Shown here in pieces: positions 46,717 to 58,223 of a stretch of 64,000 bases of DNA. This DNA is from Metallyticus violacea. Taxonomy: Eukaryota > Arthropoda > Insecta > Mantodea > Metallyticidae. Where the stretch lies: the NCBI GenBank assembly GCA_030762175.1, contig CM060831.1, forward strand, positions 68,531,001 to 68,595,000, given 5' to 3'. How positions within the stretch are numbered: the stretch's first letter is position 1; every line of letters begins with the position of its first letter. The notes beneath the pieces are model-generated. The model was not told the origin of the DNA and made no database searches. It saw only the letters and a program-made list of their open reading frames with translations. The translations under genes were made by a program, and so were the position numbers.

Positions 46717-48485
46717 CAGGGTGTGTCATAATAACATCCAACAACTCTAGGCGTGATTTAGGGGGTTCTAGTTGAGTATTTTCTTATAGGGAACGTATGC
46801 CCGCAAAAGTTTTGTTAACGAGCTGGAGGTCATTAAAGTTTTTTTTTTTAAAAGGCGCGTCGGATTAGATAAAATTCCGTCGAACAGGTCGCTACCCATC
46901 TTTTGCTACTAGCATTGAAAGAGTTTTGGAATAAAAATAACCGCCTACTTTTAATTTTCAACAATGCAAAATATTCTTAAATTGACTTATAGCCTGTGAA
47001 TAGTTATTTAATTATACAACACTAAAGTTAGAAAACAAGGATTATAAAAGTGCATCAGTAATTATGAAAGATTTTCAAAATGCTGACCGTTGACTTCGTT
47101 GATAGTGTCGTTGTAAAGACAGCAAAGTTCTTTCAGAATAACCTCTCAATAGCATGAATAGCATCAAATGCTGCAAATATCCTGGCCATCAGCTCCCCTT
47201 TACTATTAGCTGATGTCTAGCACACAAGAATCTGGACTTGTCCCTAAAGAAAAAAACAAGGAGTTAGACCTGGTGAAAGCGGTGGCCAAGTTGCCGGCGC
47301 TCCTCTATCTATCCAGCAATCAGAATACATTACACTTGGGAAATCTTTTACGTCACCGGAATAATGCCCCGCCGCCTTGGAACCACATTAACTGGCGTAT
47401 TCCCAAAGGAACATCTTCCAGAAGTTATGGCAAAGTATGCCGTAAAAAGGTAAACATACCTCTTCAAATGTGAAGGTAGTAAATAGGGCACGATTAGTGT
47501 GTCATCAACAATGCCAGCCCAGATGTCCACTGCAAACCGATATTGATAATTTCTAACTCTAATAGCTTTTCCTGTGCTCAAATATGATTTTTACATGTTT
47601 TAAACTCGTGTAAATACTTTTTCGTCCGCCTACAATATGACTGTTGGAAAACTTGGTTGATGGATGCATTTATGAAGAAACCACTAGACAAACTGTAGTC
47701 GGCGTGGAAGGTCATCTGGCCAGAGTGCTTGAACTTTGGTGAGATGGTATGAACATAATTGCTCTTCTCGCAGAATTCTAACAAAGAAGACAGGCTGGTA
47801 TGCATGGCATGCGCTGTTGCTCTTGTATTTATGCAAGGAGAATTATGGAGGCTGTCAAGAACACCCTCTTCTAAAGCCACTGTTCTAACCTTTCTTTGGA
47901 CTCCCGAATAATGCGCTCGTAGTCCTTGATGTGCGGCAGTAAAGGTGTTGTGATGAGACAAATGTCTTCTTGTATAAAGCTCAGCATAAAGATATTTTGC
48001 TCTTTTCGTATTTCTCCAAATAGCATCATAAATGTAATGCATATCTGCCAGTTCTGCGTATGTAAAGTTAAACCTTTTTACAATAGCCTGTAAAAATGAA
48101 CGTTTTTCCAGTAAACGGAATACTTTGATATGTTCTGATGTATGTTGAGATTGCCTACCTGCACCTCTTGTAGGAAGCACAAAGTCGCTAAATAATATGC
48201 AACGCAGCCTCTTTACCACTTAAATGATAACAAATTTTAGGTAAATGATTATATAAATAGTGTTAAAAACAAAGCACACTCGATATTCTAAAACGCGACC
48301 GAGAAACCAAATGCAACGGAGGATCTGTTCGGCGGAATTTCATCTAACCCGACGCGTCTTTTGAAAAAATAAATTAATGCCCTCTAGCTCAATAACAAGA
48401 CCTTTACGTGCTTTTCCTGTAAGAAATGGCTCAAAAAACAAATCTCCTGAATCATGCCTTTAGAGTTATTCCATATTATTCTGAT

Positions 48486-48490
<5 letters not shown>
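46717..48490 (-). mobile_element. Complete decayed DUF4817-type DNA transposon with about 170-bp inverted repeats
   Basis: The left arm 46717-46890 and right arm 48321-48490 are inverted copies, aligned over about 170 bases with moderate divergence. Shared blocks include ATAATAACAT / AATAATAT, AACTCTAGGCGTGATT / AACTCTAAAGGCATGATT, TTGTTAACGAGCTGGAGG / TTGTTATTGAGCTAGAGG, and GCGTCGGATTAGATAAAATTCCG / GCGTCGGGTTAGATGAAATTCCG. The left end starts TACAGGGTG, the right end is TA-flanked within (TA)n, and the insertion target is TA. The single transposase lies between on the minus strand. It belongs to a different lineage from the 10.5-kb element. Confidence 0.9.
47060..48219 (-). pseudogene. DUF4817 transposase of the 46.7-48.5 kb element
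   Basis: The longest open frame in the window (213 codons, 47578-48219) covers the N-terminal half: FNFTYAELADMHYIYDAI (DUF4817-type start), YLYAELYTRRHLSHHNTF, VRTVALEEGVLDSL, NTRATAHAMHTSLSSLLEF, and FHADYSLSSGFF. Beyond it, in shifted frames, come ADEKVFTR (first catalytic motif), YQYRFAVDIWAGIVDDTLI, PYLLPSHL, VPLGIRQLMWFQGGGALF and WPPLSPGLTP. The second motif normally reads W-F-Q-H-D-G-A, so the aspartate is lost, and SPDL has become SPGL. The end reads N-E-V-N-G-Q-H-F-E-N-L at about 47080. Inactive. Confidence 0.87.

Positions 48491-48529
<39 letters not shown>
48490..48529. repeat. (TA)n microsatellite
   Basis: About 19 AT units between the right end of the DUF4817-type element and a foldback element. 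It may have grown from the TA target duplications. Confidence 0.95.
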
Positions 48530-48533
<4 letters not shown>

Positions 48534-48534
48534 G

Positions 48535-48627
48535 AAAAGCAGAAAAGGATAAAACACTAAGAAAAATTCACAAAGTTGCAATGACAACTATGTGACTTTT
48601 CTTAGTGTTTTATCCTTTTCTGCTTTT
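48535..48627. mobile_element. Foldback / MITE-like element with perfect 31-bp arms
   Basis: The left arm 48535-48565 (AAAAGCAGAAAAGGATAAAA...) and right arm 48597-48627 are exact reverse complements over 31 bases. Similarity continues inward (CACAAAGTTG versus CACATAGTTG). The centre is about 30 bases. Flanks are AT-rich (ATAATTAG on the left, ATAATTAT on the right). Size and symmetry fit a small MITE or foldback element. The exact arms indicate little decay compared with the neighbours. Confidence 0.82.
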
Positions 48628-50874
48628 ATAATTATTGATAATTTAGTTACATTGTTAATAGTGTTACATTATTTTTCTTTTATATGTTTTATTACGAGAT
48701 TCAGTGTTTGATTCCTACATTCAACAATATATCCTGTTAACAATACTCCAATGCTTCTTGGACCTATGCCACCACCATTTGAGAACAGCTGATAAAGAGT
48801 ATTTTCTATAAGGATATAACTTGCTCAAGCATTTGTTTAGACCCTATGTTTATTAAACTTCGATTTTATAATTTTGGTAAATAATACATAATGTGAAAAT
48901 ATATACTTTTAAAACTATATGTGTTAACTTACACATTATTACAGACAGTATTACGCGTATATATTTATAAATGCCTGCGATTGCCAAAAGGAGGAAAACA
49001 ATTGCATGTTATTTTCAATTTCATATTTTTTTAAATAGATTCAGTACTTTCCCATGTTCGCTAATAAGAAAAGGGGCCATTTTTAAATTGCAGTGCGAAA
49101 GAAAATTCTTCAGTCTAGGAGTTCGTTAAGGAGTGGCGGTATAAATTCATCACCAAGAAAGTCAGACAAATTAACTTTGAGAACTGAATGAATGTTAACA
49201 AGTGCACGCCGTTATCGTGTTAATTGTATTCCGCACACGCTGGGTGGCAGTGTGTGTGGGAGTATTGATCGCCATGTGCCTGCCGACACCCACCCTCCCT
49301 ATTCGCCACCGTCACCAGAAGCCCATACACACAGTGGTCTGTTGCAAACCAGCACACAAACAAAACTCTAATAAGAAGTGCCGTGCGAAAGTAGCATTAA
49401 ATAACAAAGAATCCATTATCGTAGTTTTAAACTACTCCCCTTCTAAAGTTTGATATGACGAGTACAACTTATGACTACTTACTGGTTTTTATTTCTGTGT
49501 ATTAAAGTTGATTTTCTCTTAAAAGCTAAAGATTGAGAAGTATGACACAAAACTTAGGGCCGATATTTTTATCCTTATTTTGTTTTGAAAATAAATGCAC
49601 AGAATTATTTCATAGCTTGTTTAACATACGAAAATAAATTGAAATTTGACTGCGGTCTTGTATTTTGATTATTCTGGCTTTTGCTGTTAGCCATTTTTCT
49701 AGATTTTAACACGAAACCAAAAAGTTTTAATGAGTTTAACTCCTATAGTAATTGTTTTTGTCCCAAAATATGTCAAATAAAAAGAAAATGATGAGTATCA
49801 AACAGAAACATTGCATTAAGAACGACAATAATAAGTTTATATTTTCCATGGTCGTACCATTGCCTATCTTTGGAGCAGAAACATTTATATTGAAACGAAA
49901 TATTAAAGATGGATGGCAGATGTAAATAACTAAATTATTAAAAAAATATAGCCATAGAGAGAAAACAAAAGTACCAGAATTTCTAAAAATTATAATATAA
50001 AATGGCCGGAACACTGCTTAACGTGATATTAATTAGTTTGTTACAAGTACTCGGCACGTTTCACTCGCTGTAGGCCCTTGATTTTTCACGAAACTTTTAG
50101 AACTATTGAACGTAATTCATTGACAATTGACACACCCATAGCTTGATATTTAAGAAGTGCGATAAGTATATTACCCATTGCTATTAGCTTCAAGACAAGT
50201 CTGCACATACATCTTCATGTTACGGTAGGAATTTGTCAACTTCAGTTCCCTTTCAAATACTTTATTACGTTTGCACGAGAGACTGGTACGTTTTCTCTTT
50301 AAGCATATCTAGAAGGAAGACATCTTGTATGATAATTCCAAGTGATCTTTGTGGACAAAATCAATCACACGATTTTTAAGAAGGAAAATATCCAACTATG
50401 TTGTCATTAAAAACGTGAAAAGTGGCACCATCCTGCTATGGAGGTCTTCGTCGTCCAACTGATTTACTGTTTTATGGAAAACAGTGTAAGTTTTTCTTGC
50501 ATTGGCTCTTCTGTGAATCTGTTTACAGAGGCTCCTATTTCCAGAGATAGTCCTCTGGCTATAGTTTCACCTCATAAAACAGTTAATTTACCAGAATTGG
50601 GTACCTACTGCACCTTTTATGGTTTTGTCGCCCGTTTCACGGGAGCTGGCGTGTCGGCAGTTAGAGCTGTAACTCCCGGCGAAGCGAATGTAATATCCGC
50701 GCAACTTATTCAAGTTCTCCCAATTAAACTACAATTACAATGGAAATAAGCACATCACTTTTGACAGTAGATATTGGAAATGTTATCCTGCTGCATCCAC
50801 ATAATTCTGGTATGCTTTTATTGGCGTGATGCATAAGTTCAAAGCATTTTTGACTATGATAAAAAAAATATTTT
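48628..50874. other. AT-rich stretch, nothing assigned
   Basis: Frames at 49202-49453, 49736-50014 and 50438-50749 (103 codons, + strand; reads ARFTGAGVSAVRAVTPGEA in its last third) are unassigned. The last one has near-neutral base composition and deserves a search, but I see no domain. Confidence 0.35.
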
Positions 50875-51835
50875 TACAGAAACTAATTAGTAATATATTC
50901 TCCTCCATTAACTATGACACTCTTCCAACGCTGAGGTAGTTCCTAGATTCCATGGAGGAAATGCGCTGGTTTGGAGCTGGAGAAATCGTCAAGCGAAGTT
51001 TGTAAAGCATTTTGGTTATCGAAGGAGTTTCCACGAAGATTGTTAGATAGAGAAGATAGAAGTCTGAGGGTGCAAGATCGGGAGAATGGGGGATGTGGAA
51101 TTATCTCCCAGCAAAGCTCCTGGATAGTTGCTTTACTTATGTTAGCGGAGTGTGGGAGTACATCTCAGTCTTTTTCCTTCAATGGCAGCCGCAAGGTTTC
51201 TGAGTTGTTGACAATACTTTTAGCAGTTATGGATAATTCCTTAGAAACAATTCGTAGTATTTGATGCCGTCTTCATACGACCAATCGTATAACATCATCT
51301 TCTATAGTAGAACAGAAACTTTTGTACAGGGTGTTATTTTTTGTTAGGGCTCAAACTGTTCTTCCTTCCTTTTATTTTTGTTTTTTTACGTTGGCCTATT
51401 TTTCGTCACCAGTAATAATCTTGAATGGAAATGGTTGATGTTGTTCATGGGCTAGCCGATGACGAGCACGCAGAGATGCACAAATGGCCACCCGCTGATT
51501 TTTGTTGTTTTCGCTTAAAGCGTGGGGTAAGCATAAACCGAATATTGAACCAATCCGTGTAATGTCAATGATGATTGATAATTCATCACGTCTGGTAATT
51601 CTCGTGTTGATTGACATGACTAATCATGAATTAAACAATTGAAGATCTTCTTCAAGCTCGTGGTCTTCCTGAACGTGGCGAATTGCTCGCGTCAAAGTAA
51701 CCGTCTTTGAAACGACAAAATCATTGATCTATAGCGTTTTTAGTGCTTTCTCCAACAGCATTCTCTCCGTAGACGTCACAAATGTTTCTCCGCTGCCTTT
51801 ACTCCTCTAATAAACTCAAAAAGAAGAATATGTCA
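50875..51835 (-). pseudogene. Mariner transposase, nearly full length, decayed
   Basis: From 51825 downward: ILLFEF, AAEKHL, CDVYGENAVGESTKNAI, FCRFKDGYFDASNSPRSGRP (first helix-turn-helix and linker). Next comes the 73-codon open piece 51396-51617, ending KNQRVAICASLRARHRLAHE and KIITGDEK (first catalytic aspartate). Then, in shifted frames, YDWSYEDGIKYYELFLRN, a lost second catalytic box (LPHSANIS where H-D-N-A-R-P-H is expected), and ATIQELCWEIIPHPPFSPDL with APSDFYLL (third aspartate kept). The C-terminus runs to about 50880 with R-I-S-S-M-E. The linker before the N-R-Q-R-V block is also altered. TIRs not identified. Confidence 0.85.
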
Positions 51836-52229
51836 GAAGTGTTAGGTTTTTTCCCCCCTTTTCTTTTTCACTGGACACTCCAAGCTCACAAATAACGCAA
51901 ACTTTCTTTAAGTCTGCAAAATTCTGCGTATTTATAAGCAAGCTCCAGTAAGCGAATAACATATGAAAAAACGTAAACATTACCCTAGCAACGCAGTATT
52001 GTGACGAACAGAGCCGCTACAAACTTATGTTTCAACCTAATAGAAAATTGTTATTCAAATACAGCAGTTCATCCTCCGAAATTGAGTCAATATCTTGCCT
52101 GATATTTACTTTCATTTCTTCTAATTCCTTCCATTCACTTTATTTTTCACCTTCACCCATAAATAAACATACACATATTTGTTCTTGCGGCCGTAATCTC
52201 CTACTAATTAGCCCATCTTAAAAAAAAAA
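51836..52229. other. AT-rich gap
   Basis: Nothing recognised between two transposase relics. Confidence 0.4.
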
Positions 52230-52660
52230 AGTTCGTGGTTGAAATGAATGACTCATTAGTTGCATGCAGGGTGACAGCATCTTGCTGGAAATACGCAGAT
52301 TGACACTCAACAACAGTCATTTGTCAAAAAATCAGCAAGTTTGTAATGCCTGTATCTTTCTGCATTTATGGTATTCCCAAAAATAGGTTCTATTATCCTG
52401 TGTGTATTTACTGCGTGCCATACACAATTTGTGTATAAAATCGGCGTTTTCTGTATTCCGTTACCTGTTAAATTGTGTCGAAACATGGCCGTGTAAAAGG
52501 TTTCATCAGTAAAGAGTATTAAGCGTGAATCAATTACTCTATCATTAACGTTCCGTAATGTCCAATTATACAAATTTACTCGAACATCAGGATGGCCTGC
52601 CTGCAATTCGTGAACAATAGTAATACTTTCAAGTTTTAATGAACTCAATTTCGAAGGTTA
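52230..52660 (-). pseudogene. DUF4817-lineage transposase, catalytic-core fragment
   Basis: A 113-codon open frame (52307-52648) reads SLKLESITIVHELQAGHPDV, RVNLYNWTLRNVNDRVIDS and LILFTDETFY (first catalytic motif). Then come CVWHAVNTHRIIEPIFG and NTINAERYRHYKLADFLTND. In the next frame the second catalytic motif follows as YFQQDAVTLHATNESF (about 52295-52248). It belongs to the same lineage as the 9.3, 10.5, 36.6 and 39.6-kb copies. Both ends are missing. The relatively long intact frame makes it one of the less decayed pieces. Confidence 0.85.
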
Positions 52661-53029
52661 TATATTTAGTTTAGTCTAAGGACAAACTCTGGGCTGAATT
52701 TTATCTTACTACCTACCACTAAAGCTAAAGAAGTTTGTAGTCAACAAGAACGTGAAAACAGATGATACAGGAAGATAAGACCGATTCAAGGAGACGCTCT
52801 ATTTCATAAAAACACTAAAATCCAAAGAACATTCTTTTGTAGTAGTAAAAGTATCATCATTAACAACATACGTCACATTGCAACGTGTTTCACTCGCTTT
52901 TAGTTTTGAAGAGAAGAGAGAGTTTCTCGAAAAACAACGAAATGGAGACACTCTGCTCTGCCCGCCCAAAGAAATTTCGTTTTCAAATATCTTCGCATCA
53001 GTTCTTTAACATAATTAAGACATGTAAGA
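52661..53029. other. AT-rich gap
   Basis: Nothing recognised. Confidence 0.4.
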
Positions 53030-53319
53030 CCGCCACGGGTGGCCGAGGTTGTTAAGGCGCGGACTCGTGAGCGGGAGGTCTGGGGTTCAAATCCCGCCAG
53101 GACCGTCCTCGCTGAGTGAGGTTTTCCTCTGTCCTCATAACTGGCAAATGCCGAGGATGTACCCTAAAATGTGGCCTGGAACGTTTCCTTCCTTAAAAAA
53201 AAAAAAAAAAACCCTTTCCCAGTTTATCATTTCATTTCATGTATCATTAGTGTTCACCGCCTTTGGTGCCACAATAGTAAAAACGGACGCTAAACACCAT
53301 CCCCCCCCAAAAAAAAAAA
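53030..53319 (+). repeat. SINE family B, full-length copy with target-site duplication
   Basis: The head reads GGTGGCCGAGGTTGTTAAGG, then GACTCGTGAGCGGGAGGTC and GGGGTTCAAATCCCGCC, close to a class II tRNA. The body is in family order. Two A-runs, internal at 53198-53214 and terminal at 53309-53320, and a C8 run at 53301-53308 mark the 3' part. A 10-bp duplication with one mismatch, ACATGTAAGA at 53020-53029 and ACATGTGAGA at 53320-53329, flanks it. The long terminal A-run suggests a young insertion. Confidence 0.94.
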
Positions 53320-53329
53320 ACATGTGAGA

Positions 53330-54117
53330 ATTTTTAGCCTTTAGACTTCTAAAAATGTTAATATTTCAAAGCCTGTGCATTAAATTTGGAATTTAACCTA
53401 TCAATATTTATACCTTCATTCATGAGAAATGCGTCCATATTACAGCAGGCGCTGGAAATGTTCGCAGGAGCCCAGAAAGAGATTTGGAAGATGTCAACAT
53501 TGATTGCAAAAACTACATTAGTGCTTATCCCGCAGAATAATATAGAATATCTTATTGAAACGATCTCCAAAAACACATGTATAACGATCATAAAGCGTAT
53601 GCGTGTGTTCTGTGTTCCAATGCTGTATAATGGGAGATCCTAACGTCTTCAAAATTCTGAAACCATTCTGCGTATCTAGCGACCAAGCTCCTGTACGATA
53701 GTAAGGCAGCAACTCAGCTTTGTCTTTTTGTCGCTCTGTGACAGGTTGAATAAGACAAATAGCCCTCCTGAGGAAGTCTGTGTAAATATTTCTTTGCTGA
53801 TTGTTCTAAGCGTTGCCTTACATTCACCGGTGGTCTACCAGTCTACTTACTGCATAGAGATCTACAGCACTTAAATATTCGTTACATTTGGCAATTAAAA
53901 TTGCTGCTTAGATATTTTTGCTGTATGTTTCTTAGTGCACGGTTAACGGAAGGCGTGTATTTATTACAGTGGCACCAATACATCTTTAACAAGCGTAAAA
54001 CATAAGTATGTGTTCAACAAAAATGAATAAAAAATAAAAATAAAATAAGATATACCAGATGAATAATTTATAAAAACATTAAAAATACACATAAAATATA
54101 AAGAAATCCCATAATCG
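53330..54117. other. Unassigned stretch with overlapping frames
   Basis: Frames at 53358-53591 (minus), 53386-53643 (plus) and 53518-53712 (minus) overlap each other. None has a motif I know. The sequence may contain an old element, but I cannot name it. Confidence 0.35.
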
Positions 54118-54760
54118 ATGACAGCTGGATTCAATCAATTTGTTTCTCTTCAACCCCCTTCCCGGTTATCAACCTTTTCAGATATGAGCCGTTTCACTTC
54201 TACCATAAATTTATCTATCTCTTCTCTCCTTCTTTGCCTGCCAGCAAAGTGCAACATGACCATCTCCTTCCGTTCGATCTTGTTAAGGAGTGCGGTAGAT
54301 AGATGCTTGTACTTCCATTCTTCCGTACCTTTACATTCAGCCAGAATATGTGTTCATGATTTCCCCTTCTCCCAGATGAGACAAATTCTTCCATTCATAT
54401 TCGTCAGCGATCTTAATCATACACTATGACCCTCGTCTGAGCCAACAAGCCCCTTTCTAGTGAGTTTATTCTCTGTATTGCTCCACACCCCATTCCGATT
54501 GCATTTCCAGCGAAATCATCTCTGTGCATTGCGCAATTGTCTGCTGACTATCCATATCCCTCAAGCAGTTCGTAATCCTCCTTCATATCCTCTTCCTATT
54601 TCCCTGGCCTGCCATTCAAATGTATGGTTAATAAGCGTGTGCAGCCGGCGACGTGCACTTCACCAAAACTTCATTTCTTCGACTCGCCAGGCATTATGTC
54701 AGCAAAGTACACGAATTTCGGCTACCATAATGTTTCATTGCTAAGGTTTTTCTTTACATT
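54118..54760 (-). pseudogene. Non-LTR retrotransposon C-terminal domain, decayed
   Basis: Reading downward on the minus strand: REIGRGYEGGLRTA, then WSNTENKLTRKGLVGSDEG (about 54490-54430), and after a frameshift CLIWEKGKS, THILAECKGTEEWKYKHL (about 54395-54320). Next comes KIERKEMVMLHFAGRQRRRE with an adjoining VEVKRLISEKVDNREGG. The order C-x2-C (decayed), H-I-L-x-E-C and charged helices matches the zinc-type C-terminus of LINE proteins. The plus-strand frames here (54118-54429, 54460-54744) are shadows. Reverse transcriptase is not present. Confidence 0.6.
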
Positions 54761-57120
54761 CCGAAACCCCTACATATATTAGTTTCGGGACAGATTTTGT
54801 TGGCGAACCTCGACATGTGCCAAGTTCTTCTAGTTCTTCCTCTATTAAAACTGCACATTTTCGCTGTATTTCTTGTTTTGTACTGAACCAAAATATACAC
54901 TTTAGTTACCATTGACATGAATTGCACTACTGAAACGAGGCAATTGATCAAAATAAATTCCGCATGCACACAAAGAACTAATTCACAATTTGAAAGTTTA
55001 AAGCTAACACTCCAACAATTTTCGCGATGTATACTGCCGTGAGATCGGCACGCAAGAGTTTTAGAAAGCAGTGACATAGAAAGCGGAGTTGAAATATGGG
55101 CACCGCCAGCTGCGATATACCTATTAGCCAATGCATAAAACACACCGGGTGGACAAGGTTTGTAAATAAAATCATTTAGTTTTATATTGTACTAGATATC
55201 AGCTTTTAGTTAGGTCTAGATCTCTATGTAGTTCTTAAACCAAATGAAGTAATATTGACTAGCTCAGGTGTAGGGAAGAAAGTGTAGAGAAATTAGTGGT
55301 GTAATCCTCGAATGTGTGCTCTTCTTGCAAGAGAGCGCACCCTCTCGTGAGTCTTAGTTGCATTATAGAAAATTATAGAAAATGAACCTCTTTAGATTAT
55401 ATCACGTGTTTCCGAAAATTATAAATTGTTAAAACAATAGAACTTTTCATCAAGTGAAGCTGTAACAATTACTCTGGAGTAAAGAATTATGATAATATAC
55501 ATTTTTCCCATGTAAAGGGAAGTAAAAAATAATCAACAATATTATGTATCTTTGTAATGCACCAAATGCCTGGCAGTTTCATCTTGAAAGATAATTCCAT
55601 CATCTACTATCAAGGGAATAACTATGGCTGTTCCGATTTCAGATACTTTTGACCCATCTTGCTCTTGAAAAATTCAGATCTCTCGTGTAGTTTTTCCTGT
55701 GTATAAAAACTCATTTGTTTGGATAACAAATGAATAACACTGAGCCAAATTAAAAGTTTACAACCTGCACAATTCTGAATTTTCATAACATAACGTATAG
55801 GCATATAACACGTTGCGATCGTTCGCTGCTGTTCTTTTTGGGCATACAATAACTCCAATTTACGTTACTCTGGACTTTTAAGATTTTTGTTTTCCATTTT
55901 ATTCGGTATTCTTATTATTTTTGTTTGTTTGTTTGTTTATTGAGTACCCATACGTACGGTTCTTTCTTGATAATGTCATTTTTCTTGAAGTTTCTCAATG
56001 TATATTCTGCTAATGGTCACAAGAATTTCATTTCTGCAGCCTGAATTCGTTTACAATCCTTTTGATGCCCGCGCAATGCGTAGGGACCGTCATAATCTTA
56101 CAAGAGTTTTCCATCTTGCCTTTCCTTTCAAAGTTCTTATAATGCCTCACATTTTTGATAATTCGGTTATTTTTTCCAAGTTGTAATCAAAATTATATCT
56201 TCATTAGATCAAAAATAGTTCAAAACCTTATTTGTTATATTATTTGTAGCTATTGGCTATCTGGCATGAAAAACTATCATTTAGATTTTTTCAGCATATA
56301 AAATTACATTATAGTCACTGGTAATTTTTTCAAACTTATAAAGCATTGTTAACAAATTCTAATTATTTAACTTAAACCCACAATCTATTTTTGCTTTCCA
56401 TTTTCTATTTGGGTCATATTAAATAATGACGGGGATAATTAACAACGCTCTTATGAGATGAAACCTTTTTTATTTATTTATTTATTCTGACATTTACTTT
56501 AATTTTAAAATGAAATATGTATATAATCTTTTATTTTTATATTTTAATTTTCAATTTATATTTATGGTGTCATGTAGTTATATTTATTTTAATGATATAC
56601 ATATTTTACCATGTACAGATCCTTATTCCACTACGCTATCGAAAATTGCTTTTGCCAACCGGAGGTTATTGAGTACTGGCCTCGCCAAGGGAAATCATGT
56701 AAATTTTTGCTTATTTGGTTTTGAGACAGTCGATGCAATACATCCTCTCAATTGCAAACTGCCTCCCAAATGTTTGTTTCAGTATCTACATGGTTTTTTA
56801 TTTCAGATACTGCAGTAATTGTACACGAATGTAGATGTAACCGCTGAGTGGCTTTATACGCACCGCCGATAGATCTCTAACTTGTTGGGTTAATCATGTT
56901 AAAGACTTTCGGGGAGAAGCTACTAAGCATTAAGTTTATTATCCGTTAAATACCTGTTTTCTAGTCGAGGCTTCTTGTCAATGAAAACGCCATGGATTTA
57001 AATTTTTGTCACCAGCTTGCAAATTGCACTTCCCATTGGAGATGTTACTCATGGAAATTTAGCACAAAATTCTCTCCTGCAATACTTGTGCGATTTCTTT
57101 TGCATATAACTATCATACAG
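54761..57120. other. Stretch without an assigned gene
   Basis: A 129-codon minus frame (54754-55143) and smaller ones (55622-55858 minus, 55998-56186 plus, 56510-56818 plus) carry no recognised motif. Simple repeats: (TTTG)n at 55919-55938 and (TTTA)n at 56465-56485. A 10-bp tandem repeat (ATTATAGAAA) lies near 55363-55383. Confidence 0.4.
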
Positions 57121-57710
57121 TAGGTTGCTGCTGATGAACCGGGGACTGGAAACTGTCGCAATCGAGGTGGAAATTTTGTACTTTGTTTAGCTATTAGGAT
57201 TTAGATACAGATGTTAGTATCTAAATGTATTATTGTATGAACAAGTGCTGTAATTATGAGGGGTTACACCTAATATGACATGGATCAGATAGGTAGAGGG
57301 CTCATTGTAGTTGAACTTACATTTTTCTTAACACTTTTATAAATTTCAAATGTCACTAAAATAGATACTTATATTTTGTAGAGACTGTAACTAGCTGATA
57401 AAATAATAGTATAGGTAGAGTAATTGAAATATATTTTTAGTCCCTTGGGTTGGTCGGAGTCTGGTCCCCTAGAATTCCAGTAGGCTTCTGTTTGAGCCGG
57501 AGACTGAGGTCTGATGTAATCAAGGTGCAAATTTTGTCTTTGTTTAATTATTTAGAATTTAGATAAAAGGTTAGTATAAAATCATTATTGTGTTAAAATT
57601 TTTGTGATTGTGAGGAGGTATACTTAAAATGGCCTGGGCCAGATAGGTGGACATCCTTTATAGTTTGTATTTTTCTTAGCATTTCAATAAATTTCAAACT
57701 ATCGTAAATA
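57117..57710 (+). repeat. Two direct copies of a ~235-bp block, 360 bp apart
   Basis: Block 57117-57350 aligns with 57477-57705 at an offset of almost exactly 360 bases. Shared anchors: AGTAGG-TTCTG, GACTG, AATC-AGGTG-AAATTTTGT, CTTTGTTTA, GATTTAGATA, GTTAGTAT, GTGATTGTGAGG-type text, TGGCCTGGGCCAGATAGGTG / TGACATGGATCAGATAGGTA, TTTTTCTTA and ATAAATTTCAAA. Divergence is considerable, so the duplication is old. No open frame. It could be two units of a satellite or an ancient local duplication. Confidence 0.8.
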
Positions 57711-57767
57711 AACATTCGATGTTCAGCACATATTTCGCTCAGGGTAGGCTGCACAGTATGTAAATAC

Positions 57768-58223
57768 TTATAGTAAGTATAAAATGAGCTTTCTGCATAA
57801 ATGCAATTGAAACAGTTGGCGTGTTAAACACGTCAACCCCATTCTTACTGAGAATCGCGCGTCCTCTGAAGCCAACCATATTCCACTAGTGTGTACAGAA
57901 CACACGCACACAATAGCACGCTTAACATTCGTACTCCAGACTCTAGGAATGATAAGGGACCTTCTTATTCTTATCAACAGATATGTGCTGACTGCACAAT
58001 GATGCCAGTTATGCAAACCTTTAATCATGTTTGCTGAATGTAATAGAGCTATTTTCTGTTTAGAATTTCTCTTAGTATAAAAGTTATATATTCGATTAAC
58101 ATTACAATTTGGTCTTTTAAATTTATGGAAGAAAGACGCTTCCTCTACATCCGTCTTAAGACTCTCATTGATAGAGAGCAGCATTGCAGGGGGCATGTGA
58201 TCAGTATGCTGGCACCCCGCCAC
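57768..58223 (-). other. Unassigned 151-codon open frame
   Basis: The second longest open frame in the window. It begins inside repeat C (MAGCQHTDHMPPAMLL) and continues with HKFKRPNCNVNRIYNFYTKR, SANMIKGLHNWHHCAVSTYL, and RVWSTNVKRAIVCVCSVHTS. No domain recognised, and the N-terminal 50 residues come from a repeat that also occurs at 33 kb in a different frame. It is more likely chance or part of a repeat than a host gene. Confidence 0.25.

Noticed and set aside
54754..55143. 129-codon minus-strand frame
   Set aside because: No recognisable domain; several overlapping alternatives. Left unassigned rather than called as a gene.
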